Shown: positions 19,232 to 30,522 of the stretch, piece by piece
How positions within the stretch are numbered: the first letter of the stretch is position 1
Layout of the letters: the number at the start of each line of letters is the position of its first letter
Origin: Turicibacter bilis
Lineage (GTDB): Bacteria > Bacillota_I > Bacilli_A > MOL361 > Turicibacteraceae
Direction of reading: 5' to 3'
Assembly: GCF_024499055.1 (NCBI RefSeq)
Contig: NZ_CP071249.1
Span: 1,736,001-1,800,000, forward strand
Length of the DNA stretch: 64,000 nt
Notes under the pieces: generated by a model
What the model was told of the DNA's origin: nothing
The model's database searches: none
The model's input: only the letters and a program-made list of their open reading frames with translations
Position numbers and translations under genes: made by a program

Positions 19232-19275
19232 AAAAAAGATACTTATTCACTCAATTGTGGATAAGTATCTTTTTT
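19232..19275 (-). terminator. spoVT terminator (works in both directions)
   Basis: AAAAAAGATACTTAT pairs with ATAAGTATCTTTTTT around a 14-nt loop, with T-runs on both strands, directly downstream of spoVT. Confidence 0.92.
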
Positions 19276-19284
19276 GTTTTCAAA

Positions 19285-19824
19285 TTAACCTTCTAAGTAT
19301 TTACCTAAGAATGATGTTGCGATTTTAGCACTGTTAATATCTAATTCATTAACTAATTCATCTTCTTCAGTTCCTACTAAAATAACTGCACCTAAGCTAT
19401 CTCCATTTGAGATAATTGGAATCATTACGAATGAACGCTCAGTTGTTTCACCATCAACGATTTCTAAAACTTCTTTTCCTTCAGCGATTTTAGATGTACG
19501 ATTTTCAATCATGTCGCTTAATGGACGGCTAACACGACGGTTTAAATATTGTTTTTTAATTTCTCCAGAAGCTGCAATAATATCTTCACGGTCTACAATT
19601 AAAATACCTTTTTTAGTAGATGCTTGCATTGCATCAGCGTATTGTTGTGCAAATGCAGAAATGTCAGCGATTGGAGAATATTTTTTTAATACAACCTCTC
19701 CTGATTGATTAACGAAAATTTCTAAAGAATCCCCTTCGCGAATACGCATCGTTCTACGAATTTCTTTTGGGATTACAACACGACCTAAGTCATCTATACG
19801 ACGAACAACTCCAGTTGCTTTCAT
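19285..19824 (-). CDS. spoVT: stage V sporulation regulator SpoVT
   Basis: A DNA-binding transcription factor of the AbrB family that tunes forespore (sigma-G) genes. The N-terminal swapped-hairpin domain reads MKATGVVRRIDDLGRVVIP, almost as in Bacillus. The C-terminal ~130 residues form a GAF-like sensor domain. ATG 19824 is chosen to match the family start; a TTG at 19833 is the alternative. It follows mfd in the same orientation, as in Bacillus. Confidence 0.95.
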   Translation of the reverse strand: MKATGVVRRIDDLGRVVIPKEIRRTMRIREGDSLEIFVNQSGEVVLKKYSPIADISAFAQQYADAMQASTKKGILIVDREDIIAASGEIKKQYLNRRVSRPLSDMIENRTSKIAEGKEVLEIVDGETTERSFVMIPIISNGDSLGAVILVGTEEDELVNELDINSAKIATSFLGKYLEG

Positions 19825-19882
19825 CTTTCTCAAAACCTCACTTTCAAATTATCTAACATTAGTTTTTATGTTTTTTAATAAA

Positions 19883-22800
19883 TTATACCTTTTTTACATC
19901 TTTTTTGAATCTTTCGAAATTTTTAAATAAATCTAATGCATATTCGAACCATTGTAACCTTTTAACAACTGGTAAATCAAAAATAATATTTATTCGATTA
20001 TCCTTATACGCCAGACGAATCATAGAACCGATCTTGTGAACAGCTTCAAATAATTTCTGTCCATCAATATCTTGTGTAATTTCTTCCTTTAATATGAATT
20101 CTATCGTATTTTTAGTCGATTTTGTTTTTTCAATATATGGTTCGGTTATATTCTTTAAAAAGGTCAGATCAATTAAATATTTAACATCATCAGGGAAATC
20201 ACCAAAACGGTCAATTAATTCATCGATAACGTCTTTATATTCTTCATCATTAGTAACTTTTTTAATTTTTTGATAAATTTCAATTTTGGTCGATTCATCA
20301 CTGATATAAAAATCAGGTATGTACGCATCAACTTTCGTTGGAAAGTCAAATTCTAATTTTGGTAATTCAAATGAAGCGACTTCAAAATTGCTACCTTCTC
20401 TTGCGTGAACTACTGCTTCACTTAACAATTGAGTATATAAATCCAGTCCAACTGTATCTATAAATCCATATTGTTGTGCTCCTAACATATCTCCAGCTCC
20501 ACGTATTGCTAAGTCACGCATGGCAATCTTGAATCCTGAACCAAGTTCAGTAAATTCTTTAATTGTTTGTAGCCTTTTTTCAGCATTTTCAGTTAATACT
20601 TTATTTCTAGGATACATGCAGTAAGCATAAGCAATACGATCACTTCTTCCGACGCGACCTCTTAGCTGATATAGTTGTGATAAGCCTAATCGATACGAAT
20701 CTGAGATAATCAGAGTGTTCGCATTTGGTATATCAATCCCTGTTTCAATAATAGTGGTACAAACTAAGACATTAAATTTCTTTTCTTCGAAATCCGCCAT
20801 CGTTTGTTCAAGTTGTTCTTTACTCATTTGTCCATGAGCATATTCAACCACTGCATCCGGCACTAACTTTTGTATTCTTGCCGCTCTTTTCTCTATATCT
20901 GATACTCTATTATATAAATAGAATACTTGTCCATCCCTAGCCAATTCACGTTCGATTGCATCACGAATTACTCCATCATGTTCTTCCAGTACATAAGTTT
21001 GTACCGGATAGCGATTCATTGGTGGAGTCTCAATCAATGATAAACTTCGAATACCAATCATCGACATTTGTAATGTCCTTGGAATTGGTGTTGCAGTAAG
21101 CGTTAAGACGTCAACTTCAGTTTTAAACTCTTTGATTTTCTCTTTATGTTCAACCCCGAAGCGTTGTTCTTCATCGATAATTAAAAGTCCTAAATCTTTA
21201 AAGATTACATCTTTTGATAAAATTCGATGCGTTCCGACAACGATATTTATTTTACCACTTTTTATATTTGTTAGCAATTCCTGTTGTTCTTTTATTGACA
21301 CATAACGATTAAGTAATCCAATTTTTACATCAAAATCCTTAAAACGTGCCACAAATGACTCATAATGTTGCTTAGAAAGAATTGTTGTTGGTGCTAAATA
21401 GGCAACTTGCTTCCCATCCTGGACTGCTTTAAATGCAGCGCGCATCGCTACTTCCGTCTTTCCGTATCCAACATCTCCGATTAATAAACGATCCATTGGA
21501 TGTGGCGCTTCCATATCTTCTTTAATCTCAGCCACAGCCCTTAGCTGATCATCTGTTTCAACATATGGGAAGGCATTTTCAAACGCATGTTGCTCAATCG
21601 TGTCTTTTGAGAATGCGTAACCAGGTAAATGCTCGCGTTTAGCATAAATTTTGATTAATTTATCTGCAATATCTTTAACCGTTTTCTTAACTTTTGCCTT
21701 CGTTTTCTCCCATTCCGATGTTCCTAGTTTGTGGATTTTCGGTTTTGCCCCCTCTGATCCTACATATTTTTGAACCATCTCAATTTTGTCGATTGGAACA
21801 TATAGTTTATCGCCTCCGCGATAAGCAATCATTAAGAAATCTTTACGGGCACCATTTGTTTCTAATGTCTCAATCCCAATATACTGTCCAATTCCGTGTT
21901 GAACATGAACCACATAGTCTCCGAGCTTAAGCTCATTATAGTCTTTAATCTTCTTACCTTCTTTAAAATTACTTTTATAAGCTGTTTGTTTTTTTCGTTT
22001 TGTATGAACCTCATAATCCGTATAAACAACAATATTCGGTTCTAATAGTTCAAAACCTAATGGTAATCGCTCATAGACAAGATGGATCGAACCTTCTCTA
22101 ATTTCATCGATCGTCGTTGGGAATGCAACAGTCACTCCTGATTCTTCTAAATAATTGGCTAAGTTATTACGTGCCTCCACACTTGAAACTGTGACAAAGA
22201 CTGTAACCCCATTTTCTTTGAGTCGTTTACACTCTTTCGCAAAAAATTCAAGTTGTCCATGAAACTCAGTAACACTCTTAGTCATTAGCTTAACGTGTTC
22301 TGTCAACTTGATTTCTTGTAATGAACTCGTATGTTCAAGTAAAAATAGCTGTCTAGAGACTTTTGTTTGAGTAATTGGATGATATAAATTTAAATCAACG
22401 ACTGTTTTTCCATTTTCGATGGCTCCTTCTTGCCAGGCTAATGCATCTTCATTCATATGCTCTTGATTCTCTAAAATACGATTGTAATCAATATAGATTA
22501 CCAATGGATCATCGAAATAAGATAGCAATGTATCTGGTTTTTCATACAATAATGAAATATATTTATGCATGACCTCTAAATCTTGATGATTTTTAATCTT
22601 TTCTATATCACCATAGATTCTAGCATATAAATTATCACGTGTTTCCCCTTCAACAAGTGGTGCCGTTTTTGTTAAGCGTTCTTTAATATTTTTTTCAAAA
22701 CGCTCAACTTGCTCGTCTGAATAAACAAGTTCAAATGTTGGAACGAGAGCTGCCTTTTCAACTTTATTAATCGAACGTTGAGTTTCTGTTGAAAAATAAC

Positions 22801-23413
22801 GAATTGTATCAATTTCATCATCAAAGAATTCAATACGAATTGGATTCTCTTCTGTCATCGGAAAAACATCTAAGATTCCGCCTCGAACACTAAATTCACC
22901 CATATGCTCAACAGCACGAACCGATTGATAACCTAACTCAACTAATTTACGTTTTAGTTCATCAAGTTCGTAAGTTCCACCAACCTCTAATTGAATATCG
23001 GCTTGTTTAAAAATCTCTTTTGGTGTTAAGAATCGTGTCGCACCAGCAACATGTGTTACAACGATTTTATTTTGATTTTCAATTATTGAAGCTAGTGTAT
23101 TCATTCGTTCGATACGTAACTCAGAACTTGAAGCAAGCATCTCAGCTGTTATAAATTCATCCATAGGAAAAAGACGGACTGAATTCATGTCCATCAAATC
23201 AATGAGTTGATCATACAAACGCTGAGCGTGATATAAATTTTGCATCATAATGATCATCGGTCGTTTTTTATTTTCGAAAATCATTTGTAATAATGGTGCA
23301 TAAAAAGAAGTTGTAACCCCGCTTAATAAAACATTTTGATTATCCTTATCTAATGTATTCATCAAAGTTTGAAGTTGTTCAGACTTTGAAATATACTGAT
23401 TCATCACATTCAT
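19883..23413 (-). CDS. mfd: transcription-repair coupling factor
   Basis: Removes RNA polymerase stalled at DNA lesions and recruits UvrA. It has 1,176 aa, the full length. In order: the N-terminal UvrB-like part (about 1-350), the CarD-like polymerase-interaction domain starting LGDYVVHVQHGIGQYIG (near 490), and the RecG-like translocase with Walker A LIGDVGYGKTE and Walker B IIDEEQRFG. RGRVGRSDR is motif VI, followed by the TRG motif with RDLAIRGAGDMLGAQQYG and a C-terminal UvrA-binding domain. It follows pth by 27 nt; Bacillus has fin (yabK) between these genes, absent here. Confidence 0.98.
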   Translation of the reverse strand: MNVMNQYISKSEQLQTLMNTLDKDNQNVLLSGVTTSFYAPLLQMIFENKKRPMIIMMQNLYHAQRLYDQLIDLMDMNSVRLFPMDEFITAEMLASSSELRIERMNTLASIIENQNKIVVTHVAGATRFLTPKEIFKQADIQLEVGGTYELDELKRKLVELGYQSVRAVEHMGEFSVRGGILDVFPMTEENPIRIEFFDDEIDTIRYFSTETQRSINKVEKAALVPTFELVYSDEQVERFEKNIKERLTKTAPLVEGETRDNLYARIYGDIEKIKNHQDLEVMHKYISLLYEKPDTLLSYFDDPLVIYIDYNRILENQEHMNEDALAWQEGAIENGKTVVDLNLYHPITQTKVSRQLFLLEHTSSLQEIKLTEHVKLMTKSVTEFHGQLEFFAKECKRLKENGVTVFVTVSSVEARNNLANYLEESGVTVAFPTTIDEIREGSIHLVYERLPLGFELLEPNIVVYTDYEVHTKRKKQTAYKSNFKEGKKIKDYNELKLGDYVVHVQHGIGQYIGIETLETNGARKDFLMIAYRGGDKLYVPIDKIEMVQKYVGSEGAKPKIHKLGTSEWEKTKAKVKKTVKDIADKLIKIYAKREHLPGYAFSKDTIEQHAFENAFPYVETDDQLRAVAEIKEDMEAPHPMDRLLIGDVGYGKTEVAMRAAFKAVQDGKQVAYLAPTTILSKQHYESFVARFKDFDVKIGLLNRYVSIKEQQELLTNIKSGKINIVVGTHRILSKDVIFKDLGLLIIDEEQRFGVEHKEKIKEFKTEVDVLTLTATPIPRTLQMSMIGIRSLSLIETPPMNRYPVQTYVLEEHDGVIRDAIERELARDGQVFYLYNRVSDIEKRAARIQKLVPDAVVEYAHGQMSKEQLEQTMADFEEKKFNVLVCTTIIETGIDIPNANTLIISDSYRLGLSQLYQLRGRVGRSDRIAYAYCMYPRNKVLTENAEKRLQTIKEFTELGSGFKIAMRDLAIRGAGDMLGAQQYGFIDTVGLDLYTQLLSEAVVHAREGSNFEVASFELPKLEFDFPTKVDAYIPDFYISDESTKIEIYQKIKKVTNDEEYKDVIDELIDRFGDFPDDVKYLIDLTFLKNITEPYIEKTKSTKNTIEFILKEEITQDIDGQKLFEAVHKIGSMIRLAYKDNRINIIFDLPVVKRLQWFEYALDLFKNFERFKKDVKKV

Positions 23414-23440
23414 TCAAACACCCACCTTCTGTGACAAGTC

Positions 23441-24001
23441 CTATTTACTATACTCAGTCATCACTTTATTAAATGATTCTGTTAATGCCATTTCACAAGC
23501 TTTTACTGATAAATCAATCGCCTGATTGACAAGTGCTAACTCATCTTCTGTAAATTTTCCTAACACATAATCCACTACTGGAATTTTGGGATGGCGATCG
23601 ATTCCCACACGAATACGTTTAAATTCTTGTGTTTTAGTGTGTGCGATTAATGACTTAATTCCATTATGGCCACCTGCACTTCCTTTTAAACGCATTCGAA
23701 TCTTTCCGTGTGGTAAATCTAAATCATCATAGATGACAATTAAATCTTCGATATCAACATCATAAAAATCCATAACTGCACGAACTGACTCTCCAGATAA
23801 GTTCATGAAAGTTGTTGGTTTCAATAATATAACCTTTTCACCTTTAACAACTCCACGCCCAATCTCACCTTTAAATTTTTTTTCTTCTGATAAATCAATA
23901 TTCCATGCTTTGCTTAATTCATCAATAACCATAAATCCAGCATTATGGCGTGTTCTTTCATATTTTGAACCTGGGTTTCCCAGACCTACAAACAATTTCA
24001 T
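23441..24001 (-). CDS. pth: peptidyl-tRNA hydrolase
   Basis: Releases peptides from prematurely dissociated peptidyl-tRNA. The 186-aa protein has [19 protein letters not shown], containing the conserved Asn and catalytic His. IYDDLDLP supplies the catalytic Asp, and [11 protein letters not shown] is the tRNA-contacting loop. It lies between prs and mfd as in Bacillus, but without ctc. The 227 nt between it and prs hold the prs terminator and no other feature I can support. Confidence 0.97.
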   Translation of the reverse strand: MKLFVGLGNPGSKYERTRHNAGFMVIDELSKAWNIDLSEEKKFKGEIGRGVVKGEKVILLKPTTFMNLSGESVRAVMDFYDVDIEDLIVIYDDLDLPHGKIRMRLKGSAGGHNGIKSLIAHTKTQEFKRIRVGIDRHPKIPVVDYVLGKFTEDELALVNQAIDLSVKACEMALTESFNKVMTEYSK

Positions 24002-24180
24002 AAAATTTCACCTCATTCAGAGTTTAAATAACATATCCTATTTTACAGTAATCGCATACGTTTTACCAATATTTCTTCTAGTATTTGAGTGGTTTTCTTT
24101 TTAATGGAATACGTTTTAAAAAAAGAGACATTTCACTTTATTTTCTGCTAAATTAAACAGATTTATTGCAAGTAAATAAA

Positions 24181-24216
24181 AAAAAGCGAAGCTAAATGTT
24201 AAGCTTCGCTTTTTTG
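24181..24216 (-). terminator. prs terminator
   Basis: AAAAAGCGAAGCT and AGCTTCGCTTTTT form a strong stem 14 nt past the prs stop, with T-runs on both strands. Confidence 0.92.
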
Positions 24217-24228
24217 ATTTTAAAATAA

Positions 24229-25203
24229 TTAGAAATTGTATAAATCACGATTGTAAACGAATAAATCCGAAACTGGTTCGTCATTTAAGATATGTAAAAT
24301 ACCTTCCGCTAATAATTCACCAACTGATAATTGTGTAATTTTAGGGCTTCGTTTTTCTTCTGGCAGATTAATTGTATTTGTTGTGACTAATTCTTTGATT
24401 GCTGAGTTTTCGATACGCTCAACCGCAGGTCCTGAAAGAATTGGATGCGTACATGCTGCATAAACAGATAATGCTCCACGCTCTTTTAATGCATTTGCTG
24501 CAATTTGAATTGTTCCTGCTGTATCAATCATATCGTCAATGATGATGGCATGTTTACCTTCAACTTCACCGATTAATCCCATAACCTCTGCAACGTTTGG
24601 TTTTGGACGACGTTTATCGATAATAGCAATAGGTGCATTTAAGTACTCAGCTAATACACGAGCACGAGTTGCTCCTCCATGATCTGGTGAAACAACAACG
24701 ATATCTTCTAAGTTTTTATCAATGAAATATTTTGCAATAATTGGCATTGCACGAAAATCATCGATTGGAATATCGAAGAATCCTTGAATTTGTGTTGCGT
24801 GTAAATCCATCGTCATCACGCGTGTTGCTCCCGCTGCCTCAATTAAGTTAGCTACTAACTTAGCTGTAATTGGCTGACGAGCTTTTGCTTTACGATCTTG
24901 ACGTGAATAACCATAATAAGGCATGATCACGTTAATTGTTTTCGCTGATGCACGTTTAAGTGCATCGATCATTACTAAAAGTTCCATTAAATTTTCATTA
25001 ACTGGATTATGTGTTGGCTGAACAACGAATACATGGTGTCCACGAACAGTTTCGTTAATGTTAACTTGTACTTCTCCATCGGCAAATCGGTTAACTGTTA
25101 AATCAGATAATGGTACTCCGATACGATCTGCAATTTCTTGCGCTAATGGTCGATTAGCATTTAAACTAAAAATTTTAAACTTCTTACGATTAATTTCTGC
25201 CAT
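24229..25203 (-). CDS. prs: ribose-phosphate pyrophosphokinase (PRPP synthetase)
   Basis: Makes PRPP from ribose-5-phosphate and ATP, the starting substrate for PurF. The 324-aa class I enzyme has [10 protein letters not shown], the catalytic flexible loop [18 protein letters not shown], the [13 protein letters not shown] site, [13 protein letters not shown], and the PRPP loop [11 protein letters not shown]. It sits downstream of glmU, as in Bacillus. Confidence 0.98.
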   Translation of the reverse strand: MAEINRKKFKIFSLNANRPLAQEIADRIGVPLSDLTVNRFADGEVQVNINETVRGHHVFVVQPTHNPVNENLMELLVMIDALKRASAKTINVIMPYYGYSRQDRKAKARQPITAKLVANLIEAAGATRVMTMDLHATQIQGFFDIPIDDFRAMPIIAKYFIDKNLEDIVVVSPDHGGATRARVLAEYLNAPIAIIDKRRPKPNVAEVMGLIGEVEGKHAIIIDDMIDTAGTIQIAANALKERGALSVYAACTHPILSGPAVERIENSAIKELVTTNTINLPEEKRSPKITQLSVGELLAEGILHILNDEPVSDLFVYNRDLYNF

Positions 25204-25320
25204 GATGATTTAACCTCCTAGAATAAACACACTTCAGACAGTATTTTACACAATTTCTTATTTTTTTTCAATTATTTCAGTAAATGTTTAAGACATATTA
25301 CCAATTTTTAAATTTTTTTA

Positions 25321-26688
25321 CTATTTTTGACGAATAACTTTTGCATATCCTTCTTTATTTTCCTGTTTTGAACGAGCAATAGCTAAAGCATCTTCTGGTA
25401 CATTTTTAGTAATTGTTGATCCCGCTGCTAAATAAGCATTCGGTTCCACTGTAACTGGCGCTACTAAGTTGACATTACATCCAACCATGGTATTTGCACC
25501 AATGACTGTTTTATGTTTGTTCTTTCCATCGTAATTAACAGTAATTGATCCACAACCCATATTGACATTTTCACCAAGTTCAGCATCTCCAATATAACTT
25601 AAGTGTGCTGATTTTGCTCCATCTTTAAACACAGATTTTTTAATTTCTACGAAATTTCCAATACGAGCTTTATTTCCGATTTCAGCATGCATGCGAATAT
25701 GTGCGAATGGTCCTACTGTTGTCGAAGCTCCAATTATTGAATCAGAGATAACTGACGCGTTAATTGTCGTATGCTCTCCAATTGTTGAATTAATAATTTG
25801 AGAATTCGCTCCAATAACTACATTGTTCGCAATAATGGATGGACCTGTAATCATCGTTCCTGGATAGATAATAACATCTTGTCCAATTTGTACGTCTGTT
25901 CCGATATATGTCGCTTCAGGATCAATGATTGTCACTCCATTGCGCATATGGAATTCATTGATGCGTTTACGTAATACTTTTTCAGCATAAGCTAATTGGA
26001 CACGATCATTAACCCCTAATGTTTCTTCAAAATCTTCATTCACATACGCGACTACTTTTAATCCCATATCACGAATGATTCCAACTAAGTCTGTTAAATA
26101 GTATTCCCCTTGTGAGTTATTATTTGTGATTTTTGTTAAAGCTTCAAATAATACTTTATTATCATAGCAGCAAACACCTGTATTAATTTCTTTTACAAGC
26201 AATTCTTCCGTATTTGCGTCTTTTTGTTCAACAATACGTAACACATTTCCTTCTTCATCACGAATGATACGTCCATATCCTGTCGGATTATCAGTGCACG
26301 CCGTTAAAATAGTAATAGCTGCTTTTTGTGATTGATGATAGTCAAATAAATTAGAGATTGTTTGTTCTGTTAAAAGTGGAACATCTCCATAGGTAACAAT
26401 CGTTACTCCATCTAATCCTTCTAATAATTCTTTCGTCATCATGACCGCATGACCAGTTCCTAATTGTTCAGTTTGCATCGCATATTCAACACGATCTTGT
26501 AATTCAGCACGAACTGATTCAGCTTCATAACCAATAACAGTTACAATTTTATCTACCCCAATTTTTTCTAAATTTGTAACTGCATGATCAACCATCGATT
26601 TCCCTAATACTTGATGTAGTACCTTATGTAAACTCGACTTCATACGAGTTCCTTTTCCTGCCGCTAATACAACCGCATACTTGTTCAT
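25321..26688 (-). CDS. glmU: bifunctional UDP-GlcNAc pyrophosphorylase / GlcN-1-P acetyltransferase
   Basis: Makes UDP-GlcNAc for cell-wall synthesis. The 455-aa protein has an N-terminal nucleotidyltransferase domain starting VVLAAGKGTRMKS, with YGDVPLLT carrying a metal-binding Asp. The C-terminal left-handed beta-helix (about 250-440) is made of hexapeptide repeats such as IGANSQI and VGPFAHI. It contains AHLSYIGDAELGENVNMG of the acetyltransferase site. ACGGAGG precedes the ATG. Confidence 0.98.
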   Translation of the reverse strand: MNKYAVVLAAGKGTRMKSSLHKVLHQVLGKSMVDHAVTNLEKIGVDKIVTVIGYEAESVRAELQDRVEYAMQTEQLGTGHAVMMTKELLEGLDGVTIVTYGDVPLLTEQTISNLFDYHQSQKAAITILTACTDNPTGYGRIIRDEEGNVLRIVEQKDANTEELLVKEINTGVCCYDNKVLFEALTKITNNNSQGEYYLTDLVGIIRDMGLKVVAYVNEDFEETLGVNDRVQLAYAEKVLRKRINEFHMRNGVTIIDPEATYIGTDVQIGQDVIIYPGTMITGPSIIANNVVIGANSQIINSTIGEHTTINASVISDSIIGASTTVGPFAHIRMHAEIGNKARIGNFVEIKKSVFKDGAKSAHLSYIGDAELGENVNMGCGSITVNYDGKNKHKTVIGANTMVGCNVNLVAPVTVEPNAYLAAGSTITKNVPEDALAIARSKQENKEGYAKVIRQK

Positions 26689-26811
26689 AACAATCCTCCG
26701 TTATTTTGTCTTATTTCTTTTAGTATAGCATACTTCAACCTTTCATCAAATTTAATTTTTATGAGATATCCTTGAGCAAGACTGACATTTCAATTTTTCT
26801 CTTCAAGATAC

Positions 26812-26851
26812 AAATAAAAGAAGCTGACACCCTAAAGGATGGCAGCTTCTT
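26812..26851 (-). terminator. spoVG terminator
   Basis: AAGAAGCTG and CAGCTTCTT form the stem (26818-26851); on the minus strand CTTTTATTTG follows. It lies about 100 nt past spoVG and before glmU, so these two genes are mostly transcribed separately. Confidence 0.8.
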
Positions 26852-26950
26852 ACTTGATGCCTTTTCGTGAAGTTTATTATATTTATCATAAATCGATTAT
26901 TTAATCGTGTTTAATCTAGATTAATTAAACTCCCCTAATTTTAAAAATGA

Positions 26951-27205
26951 CTATTCTGCTTCTTCGTAAGCTTTAATGACAAATTGCTCTAACTCTTTAC
27001 GTGTATCATGATTGATTGGATGTGCAATGTCTTTAAACTCCCCTGTTGATGTCTTACGACTTGGCATTGCTACAAATAAGTGTTCATCCCCTTGAATGAC
27101 ACGTAAGTCATGAATGACAAAACAATCATCTAAAGTAATAGATGCGATAGCTTTCATTCTGTTGTCTGTCTCTACTTTACGAATTCTTACATCTGTAATA
27201 TTCAT
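26951..27205 (-). CDS. spoVG: septation / RNA-binding regulator SpoVG
   Basis: An 84-aa global regulator; family members bind RNA or DNA and affect septation and virulence or sporulation genes. The protein matches the family from ITDVRIRKV through [29 protein letters not shown] and FKDIAHPIN. An excellent AGGAGG site precedes the ATG. In Bacillus purR and ridA lie between ispE and spoVG; here only 215 nt separate them and neither gene is present. Confidence 0.97.
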   Translation of the reverse strand: MNITDVRIRKVETDNRMKAIASITLDDCFVIHDLRVIQGDEHLFVAMPSRKTSTGEFKDIAHPINHDTRKELEQFVIKAYEEAE

Positions 27206-27375
27206 TCTTTCTCATCCTCCTAAGTTGTCCTGATCTCACATTTAATATACCATTTTTTGTAAGCACTTTTATGTCATTTTTGTGTTCTCTGTCATTTTTT
27301 ACAATTATATACATTTTTTTGTTAGAATTCAAGACATTTATGTTGTTTACTCTAATTTACTACTTTTAGATAAAT

Positions 27376-27415
27376 AAAAAAGCACCTTAATCAACTCTAG
27401 GATTAAGATACTTTT
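27376..27415 (-). terminator. ispE terminator
   Basis: CTTAATC and GATTAAG form the core stem, extended by A/T pairs. On the minus strand it ends in GCTTTTTTATTT immediately after the ispE stop. Confidence 0.85.
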
Positions 27416-27420
27416 AATGG

Positions 27421-28281
27421 TCACCCAATTAATCGAACTGCATGAACTTCATGCTCTCTAAAACATCCATTAATACTGTTTATAATTCGTCGTAATTTAT
27501 ACTCTTTACGTACTAGCGCAAAAACTGTCGGTCCGCTACCGCTCATTAATACAGCATCTGCTCCAAACTGGACAAGTTTATTTTTAATCTCAGCAACCAC
27601 TGGATAACGTTCTAATGTGACTTCTTCAAGTGAATTTCCTAAGCGATCACAAATTCCTTGATAGTCTTTATTGTCAATGCACTTTAACATTCCCTCAATA
27701 TCTAAATGCTCAACTTGGTTAGCGTCTAACGCTTCATAAATTTCTTTGGTTGATACGCCAATTCGTGGCTTGATTAAAATGACCCAACATTTTGGGGGAG
27801 ATGGAATTGGTTGAATGATTTCCCCACGACCTGTTGCTATCGCTGTTCCTCCATAAACACAAAACGGTACATCTGATCCTAGCTGTGCCCCTAGTTCAGC
27901 CAATTCGTCTATTGTACAATCTACTTTCCAAAGTTCTTTTAATGCTTTTAGTGTTGCGGCAGCGTTACTACTTCCACCTGCTAATCCTGCTGCAACTGGA
28001 ATTCGCTTTTTAATATAGATTTCAACACCTTTATCAATATTAAAATGTTGCTTAAAAAGTTGGGCGGCTTGATACGCCAAGTTTTTTTCATTAAGTGGCA
28101 TTGTGAACTCATTTGATTTAATTACAATTTCATTCTTTTCAAGGGGAGTGACCGTAATATAGTCTGCTAAGTCGACAGTTGTCATAATCATTTCAACTTC
28201 ATGATAATTATCTTTACGTTTATAGAGCGTATCGAGTGCTAAATTTATTTTTGCTGGAGCTTTAATTGTTATCATAGCCAT
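27421..28281 (-). CDS. ispE: 4-diphosphocytidyl-2-C-methyl-D-erythritol kinase
   Basis: A GHMP-family kinase of the MEP isoprenoid pathway; it phosphorylates CDP-ME. The 286-aa protein starts [13 protein letters not shown], with the catalytic Lys region. It has the glycine-rich ATP loop [17 protein letters not shown] and the C-terminal [11 protein letters not shown]. The precursors it makes would feed the polyprenyl synthetase encoded at 38854. It lies downstream of veg, as in Bacillus. Confidence 0.97.
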   Translation of the reverse strand: MAMITIKAPAKINLALDTLYKRKDNYHEVEMIMTTVDLADYITVTPLEKNEIVIKSNEFTMPLNEKNLAYQAAQLFKQHFNIDKGVEIYIKKRIPVAAGLAGGSSNAAATLKALKELWKVDCTIDELAELGAQLGSDVPFCVYGGTAIATGRGEIIQPIPSPPKCWVILIKPRIGVSTKEIYEALDANQVEHLDIEGMLKCIDNKDYQGICDRLGNSLEEVTLERYPVVAEIKNKLVQFGADAVLMSGSGPTVFALVRKEYKLRRIINSINGCFREHEVHAVRLIG

Positions 28282-28332
28282 TCCTCCAATCAGTATGACT
28301 TTATTTTATCATATGACTTTATTTAATTATAC

Positions 28333-28367
28333 AAAAAAAGTAGTAAACAATGTTGACTACTTTTTTT
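28333..28367 (-). terminator. veg terminator
   Basis: AAAAAAAGTAGT and ACTACTTTTTTT form a perfect 12-bp stem directly after the veg stop. Confidence 0.92.
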
Positions 28368-28371
28368 AATA

Positions 28372-28605
28372 TTAATTAAACTTTAATTCAACTGATCCAG
28401 TTAAAACATCAATATAGCTATAAGAAACACGATCAACTGAATCGCGTTCGCTATCTAAATCAATTACAAAAATAGAAGGATACGTATTAGATAAAACACC
28501 TGTATGCTCAACCACACGGTTACGACTTTCATAGGCAGTAAGCTTTACTTCCTTACCTACTTGTTCACTTAACTCTTGACGAATATTAACAATATTATTA
28601 GCCAA
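28372..28605 (-). CDS. veg: Veg protein
   Basis: A 77-aa small protein of the Veg family (DUF1021), highly expressed in Bacillus, where it is reported to stimulate biofilm matrix genes. It matches the family over its whole length, with IVNIRQELSEQVGKEV at the start and SYSYIDVLTG near the end. It forms a small beta-barrel-like fold in relatives. It sits between yabG and ispE as in Bacillus and has its own terminator. Confidence 0.95.
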   Translation of the reverse strand: MANNIVNIRQELSEQVGKEVKLTAYESRNRVVEHTGVLSNTYPSIFVIDLDSERDSVDRVSYSYIDVLTGSVELKFN

Positions 28606-28716
28606 AACATCACGCCCTTTCTATTATAAAGCATACCACAAAAAGAAAAAATTTTCAATATTATTATGTGCTAAACACTTGAAATTATGCATTAACAATG
28701 ATAAAATTAAATATTT

Positions 28717-29529
28717 TTACAATTTTCTGATACCATAACGAAGGGTTCCCTTCGTTTGAAGCCCTCCAATACCAGCAATTTTTGCAATAGTTTTCTCAAT
28801 CGCTTCTCGTAAATCAACTTGTTCTTCATACGGAGTTAACGCGATTGTGGCGGCAATAATCGCGGGATCCAGTGCATGAATATTAATTCGTTTAGGAGAT
28901 GACGCAAAATTTGCACCTGAACCAATCAATGCTTCAAAATGTGATTGGCAAGCGCCCGCAATGACAATTAAATAGTCCAAAGAAGGCTCTATCTCACGTA
29001 AAGCATTAACCGTTTCAACAAAATATTTAGAACTTCGATAAGAATTTAAATCGTCTTCGTGTTCTTTATCTTCTAGGGCATCATGACCAGTAATCACCAC
29101 GATATTCGGTCTTAATCTCTTGACCAATTCTGGCACTTTAGTCTTCATCTCTTTTTCTGGAACGGCAAAAGCTTGCGCATAAACTTTTGCATATTTATAT
29201 AACTTTATACTCTTCTGGAGATACTCTTCATCTCCATCAATATGTAAGATTCGTCCACTAATATAAAAATCACCATTATCATAACTACGCATTTGATTCA
29301 TAACAGGTGGTAAGATTGTCCGATATTGATCAAATTCGACTTGTTCAGCCCGTTGATATTCTTCACGTGAAATGATTTCTAAATCACTAATAGGAGCATC
29401 AGCGGTCAGTCTAAAAAAGATCCCTTTCAAATAAACTGTATCACCTACTATTTCTTCAATTCGGAACATTGTATCAGAGTTATACGAACGTCGTCCAACA
29501 ATATCTCCTACTTTGACTTCCTGACTCAT
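28717..29529 (-). CDS. yabG: sporulation-specific protease YabG
   Basis: A cysteine-type protease (peptidase family U57) that processes spore coat proteins late in sporulation. The start MSQEVKVGDIVGRRSY matches the family. FRIEEIVGDTVYLKGIFFRLTADAP follows, and IVVITGHDALED is a conserved block. QSHFEALIGSGANFASSP is another, adjacent to a conserved Cys in AGACQSH. ATG 29529 follows GAGG by 8 nt; upstream in-frame starts overlap that site. Its presence shows the organism makes endospores. Confidence 0.95.
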   Translation of the reverse strand: MSQEVKVGDIVGRRSYNSDTMFRIEEIVGDTVYLKGIFFRLTADAPISDLEIISREEYQRAEQVEFDQYRTILPPVMNQMRSYDNGDFYISGRILHIDGDEEYLQKSIKLYKYAKVYAQAFAVPEKEMKTKVPELVKRLRPNIVVITGHDALEDKEHEDDLNSYRSSKYFVETVNALREIEPSLDYLIVIAGACQSHFEALIGSGANFASSPKRINIHALDPAIIAATIALTPYEEQVDLREAIEKTIAKIAGIGGLQTKGTLRYGIRKL

Positions 29530-29578
29530 CCTCATCACCTCACGTTATTATATGCAATCCCTAAAAAATCGGTACATA

Positions 29579-29616
29579 AAAAAAGAAGGCCTTCTTATGA
29601 TAGAAGACCTTCTTTT
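29579..29616 (-). terminator. rsmA terminator
   Basis: AGAAGGTCTTCT and AGAAGGCCTTCT arms, followed on the minus strand by TTTTTTT, directly past the rsmA stop. Confidence 0.88.
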
Positions 29617-29618
29617 TA

Positions 29619-30494
<876 letters not shown>

Positions 30495-30522
30495 TTAAAT
30501 AGCTCCTTTATTTTAAACAATT

